DNA of 7,259 bases. It comes from Candidatus Hydrogenedentota bacterium. Lineage in GTDB: Bacteria; Hydrogenedentota; Hydrogenedentia; Hydrogenedentales; SLHB01. This document shows positions 5,512 through 7,259 of this stretch, one piece after another. The translations under genes and the position numbers were made by a program. How positions within the stretch are numbered: position 1 is the stretch's first letter; each line of letters begins with the position of its first letter. A model generated the notes under the pieces. It saw only the letters and a program-made list of their open reading frames with translations, did not search any database and was not told where the DNA came from. Location: NCBI GenBank assembly GCA_003557825.1, contig PWNM01000500.1, positions 1 through 7,259 on the forward strand, in the 5' to 3' direction.

Positions 5512-6294
5512 TTACCGAACTATGCGGAAGCCGCCGTTGTAATACCGGAAGTCCGGGGGACAGTGAATCCGGTACGCCGAACGGCAGTCAAACCCGCCAA
5601 AATTATCCCATCCGCCGCCACGAGAGATCCGGTTCGGGCCCCGCGGCGTATGGACCCAAGCGCTACCATCGGTCGGCGCACCGTCGTAGTCCGGGTGCCA
5701 GTCGTCTTCACACCACTCCCAAACGTTTCCGCTCATGTCGTACAACCCCCATGCATTGGGCAACTTCTGCCCCACCACATGGGCGTACTGATGGCCAACA
5801 TCATAGGCATTGCCGCGCCACCATGCGTATTCATTGATCTGCGTGTAGCTCGGGTCGTCGCCCCAGTAGAATCGGGTCTTCGTACCGGCGCGCGCCGCAT
5901 ATTCCCATTCCGCCTCGCTGGGCAACCGCACATTCCCCGGACCCTGGCCCGTTTGCTCAATGTGGTGGTTCAACTCGGCGAGAAATTCCTGGGCATCATC
6001 CCACGAAACATACACCGCAGGGCTCTCCGGGTGGTCTATCACGTTGTTCTGACCAACCCACGGCGTCGTGCCCATCACCGCTTTCCATTGCCGCTTGGTT
6101 ACGGTAAACCGACCCATACTGAAGCCCAAAGCCAATGTCACCCGATGCTCGCTCTCGTTGTCTTGCCGATCCGGTTCGCTTTCCGGGCTTCCCATCATAA
6201 AGGTCCCCGGCGGACACCACGCCAGCGAAAGCGATACTTCGGAGGAAAGCATGATGGCTTCAGCTACATGTGCATCAACATCCGTGCTATTCAT
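5512..6294 (-). CDS. FGE-like (SUMF1/EgtB/PvdO) fold protein lacking the FGE catalytic cysteines
   Basis: This 260-residue protein has the formylglycine-generating-enzyme / C-type-lectin-like fold. Landmarks in order are W26-CPPGTFMMGS (to 36), the acidic segment SPESEPDRQDNESEH (36-50), the RQWKAVMG region (68-75), VSWDDAQEFL (96-105), RLPSEAEWEYAARAG (123-137), GLYDMSGNVWEWCEDDW (183-199), RGGGWDN (225-231), CRSAYR (237-242) and the ending GGFRIVR. In true sulfatase-activating FGE the segment after RGGS holds the two copper-binding catalytic cysteines (336 and 341 in human). Here that stretch is W-D-N-F-G-G-F, so formylglycine synthesis is unlikely. C195, C237 and C245 are at other positions. 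Relatives include non-haem-iron enzymes and binding proteins, so the role is open. No signal peptide is clear. The ATG at 6294 follows GGAGGGAG (6299-6306). Confidence 0.9.
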   Translation of the reverse strand: MNSTDVDAHVAEAIMLSSEVSLSLAWCPPGTFMMGSPESEPDRQDNESEHRVTLALGFSMGRFTVTKRQWKAVMGTTPWVGQNNVIDHPESPAVYVSWDDAQEFLAELNHHIEQTGQGPGNVRLPSEAEWEYAARAGTKTRFYWGDDPSYTQINEYAWWRGNAYDVGHQYAHVVGQKLPNAWGLYDMSGNVWEWCEDDWHPDYDGAPTDGSAWVHTPRGPNRISRGGGWDNFGGFDCRSAYRIHCPPDFRYYNGGFRIVR

Positions 6295-6349
6295 TGGACT
6301 CCCTCCACGGGGAATATCCCGTCATCTGTTCCGGTTATTTTGCTTATCC

Positions 6350-6380
6350 ATAGTATTGCACTTCCCACTCGGTTTGTCAA
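6350..6380 (-). promoter_or_regulatory. Probable sigma-70-like promoter of the FGE-like gene
   Basis: On the minus strand a perfect TTGACA (-35, 6375-6380) is followed after 17 bases by AATACT (6352-6357), or after 19 bases by TACTAT (6350-6355), each matching four of six -10 bases. A run of seven G lies directly upstream of the -35 box (6381-6387). The leader would be about 50 bases and could hold a small hairpin, ACGGG/CCCGT (6307-6322), just before the ribosome binding site. Confidence 0.6.
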
Positions 6381-6407
6381 CCCCCCCGATTCGAAGGCCG
6401 CCAAACC

Positions 6408-6441
6408 GGCGATTTCGGGGCAATTCAGCCCGAAAACCGCC
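6408..6441. repeat. Imperfect inverted repeat in the divergent spacer
   Basis: TTTCGGG (6413-6419) and CCCGAAA (6429-6435) pair perfectly around a 9-base loop, and GGCG (6408-6411) pairs with CGCC (6438-6441) across a small internal loop, giving 11 pairs in all. It lies just upstream of the minus-strand promoter and about 150 bases before the MarC gene. There is no T-tract on either side; it may be a regulator site or the end of an unseen transcript. Confidence 0.4.
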
Positions 6442-6553
6442 CGCTGCGCCCTCGGTTGCATAACCCCTCCGAAGCCGCGTAGCATGACCCCTACTCGTAA
6501 ACAAAGGCTGTTTGCGCGCCGCACCCAACCAAGGCGCAATCCAGCACAACGAG

Positions 6554-6581
6554 CATGGGGCGCCGTCCCATGTAGATGGGA
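6554..6581 (+). promoter_or_regulatory. Mutually exclusive hairpins over the MarC gene start
   Basis: CATGGG (6554-6559) can pair with CCCATG (6567-6572) over a 7-base loop. The overlapping TCCCAT (6566-6571) can instead pair perfectly with ATGGGA (6576-6581) over a 4-base GTAG loop. The second form hides the only purine-rich ribosome binding candidate (GGGA, 6578-6581) and the first ATG; the first form frees them. This is how a small translational switch would look, but no ligand domain is recognised and short stems can arise by chance. Confidence 0.4.
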
Positions 6582-6587
6582 ATGACC

Positions 6588-7196
6588 ATGGATGACATGT
6601 TGGCCCTGTCGATCGCGTTCCTCGTCATGCTCAACCCCTTTGCCTTGTTTGTCTGTCTAGAGCCATTGCGCCGAAATATGGAAAAGGCCGGGTTCCGAAC
6701 CATGCTCCGTAAGGCCAGCATCAACTCCGCCGTCATCTTGATTTTCTTTACCCTCGCAGGCAACTTTCTCTTCACCATGGTATTCCAGATCGATTTTGAG
6801 GCCTTTCGGATTTTCGGCGGCATCATAATCTTCACCTTCGCCTTCCTTTTTGTTGTGAAAGACCGAAAGACGCTCATTCAGGCGAAGCAGAATATCAACG
6901 ACCTCGCCATGGATGTAAGCGTACCCTTCATGGTGGGTGCGGGGAGCATCTCCTTTGCCATCCTGGTCGGCCAGGCTGCCCCCCATCCGGCTCTGGGCAT
7001 CCTGCAAATCCTGATTATTCTGCTCGTTAACTATGTGCTTATCATCGGCCTGGGATACGGCCGCTTCCTCTTTTTTCGAAATCCCCAGGCCTTCGACAAC
7101 TACATGGACGCTGTCATGCGCGTCAATATATTTATTATCGGGGCGATTGGCGTCGATATGATCGTTACCGGCATGCAGAATCTATTCGAATGGTAG
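6588..7196 (+). CDS. MarC-family integral membrane protein
   Basis: This 202-residue inner-membrane protein belongs to the MarC (UPF0056) family, whose transport substrate is not established; an early link to multiple antibiotic resistance was not upheld. About six hydrophobic segments are visible, near residues 5-25, 46-66, 73-90, 113-129, 136-156 and 181-197. Family-like landmarks are LNPFALF (15-21), the glycine-containing VPFMVGAGSISFAI (112-125) and the closing segment IGAIGVDMIVTGMQNLFEW. The loop KDRKTLIQAKQN (91-102) is charged, as expected for a cytosolic connection. ATG codons at 6576, 6582, 6588 and 6597 are in frame; 6588 is preferred because GGGA (6578-6581) lies 6 bases before it, but 6576 (206 residues) cannot be excluded. 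It is divergent from the FGE-like gene. No obvious terminator is seen in the 63 bases after the stop. Confidence 0.85.
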   Translation: MDDMLALSIAFLVMLNPFALFVCLEPLRRNMEKAGFRTMLRKASINSAVILIFFTLAGNFLFTMVFQIDFEAFRIFGGIIIFTFAFLFVVKDRKTLIQAKQNINDLAMDVSVPFMVGAGSISFAILVGQAAPHPALGILQILIILLVNYVLIIGLGYGRFLFFRNPQAFDNYMDAVMRVNIFIIGAIGVDMIVTGMQNLFEW

Positions 7197-7259
7197 CGCC
7201 GTGGATAGGGAATGCCCCTCCCCGAGAGGAATCGTGGGCCTCACGCGAAGCCGCGAAGA

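Noticed and set aside
5512..5630. The 3' end of the FGE-like gene as a diversity-generating retroelement variable region
   Set aside because: The fold and position fit, but no reverse transcriptase or template repeat is in the window, and codons at the expected variable sites end in both T and C (TAT, TGT, ATT, TTT), not the NNC pattern of mutagenised AAC codons.
5563..6585. A 340-codon plus-strand frame opposite the FGE-like gene and its promoter
   Set aside because: Its translation is proline/arginine-rich without domains, and it runs through the FGE-like promoter and intergenic hairpins.

Overview
The window is bacterial, GC-rich and tightly packed, with six ordinary-sized genes and one small one on both strands. 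No rRNA, tRNA, CRISPR array, insertion sequence or integrase is visible. A Tat-exported Gfo/Idh/MocA oxidoreductase, a formylglycine-generating-enzyme-like (FGE-like) protein, a Ddl-like ATP-grasp protein and a non-canonical superoxide reductase together recall Planctomycetota, other PVC bacteria or Hydrogenedentota. This placement is an impression from gene content and was not tested by phylogeny.

Layout: (1) 31-1263 (+) is a Tat-exported Gfo/Idh/MocA-family oxidoreductase whose usual Glu-Lys-Pro catalytic motif is replaced. A convergent hairpin region separates it from (2) 1333-1737 (-), a small one-iron-centre superoxide reductase. A 335-base divergent spacer with an 11-bp direct repeat leads to (3) 2073-4247 (+), the most unusual gene. 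It is a single 724-residue protein joining a D-Ala-D-Ala-ligase-like ATP-grasp domain to a complete DmpA/BapA-type self-processing aminopeptidase (family S58). After a spacer with a possible promoter and an 8-bp inverted repeat comes (4) 4352-5122 (+), a short-chain dehydrogenase.

A cluster of three to four inverted repeats (5149-5244) lies between the dehydrogenase and two minus-strand genes that may be co-transcribed. These are (6) 5512-6294 (-), an FGE-fold protein without the catalytic cysteines, and (5) 5259-5420 (-), a 53-residue lysine-rich protein with a near-perfect ribosome binding site. A good sigma-70-like promoter (TTGACA) precedes gene 6. Divergent from it is (7) 6588-7196 (+), a MarC-family membrane protein whose leader can form two mutually exclusive hairpins, one covering the start region.

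The genes do not form an obvious single pathway. The best candidate for undescribed biology is the ligase-peptidase fusion. One half resembles enzymes that make peptide bonds with ATP, and the other resembles enzymes that cleave or transfer N-terminal residues, often D- or beta-amino acids. Superoxide reductase suggests life with at least periodic low oxygen, and the Tat oxidoreductase suggests periplasmic carbohydrate or polyol chemistry.
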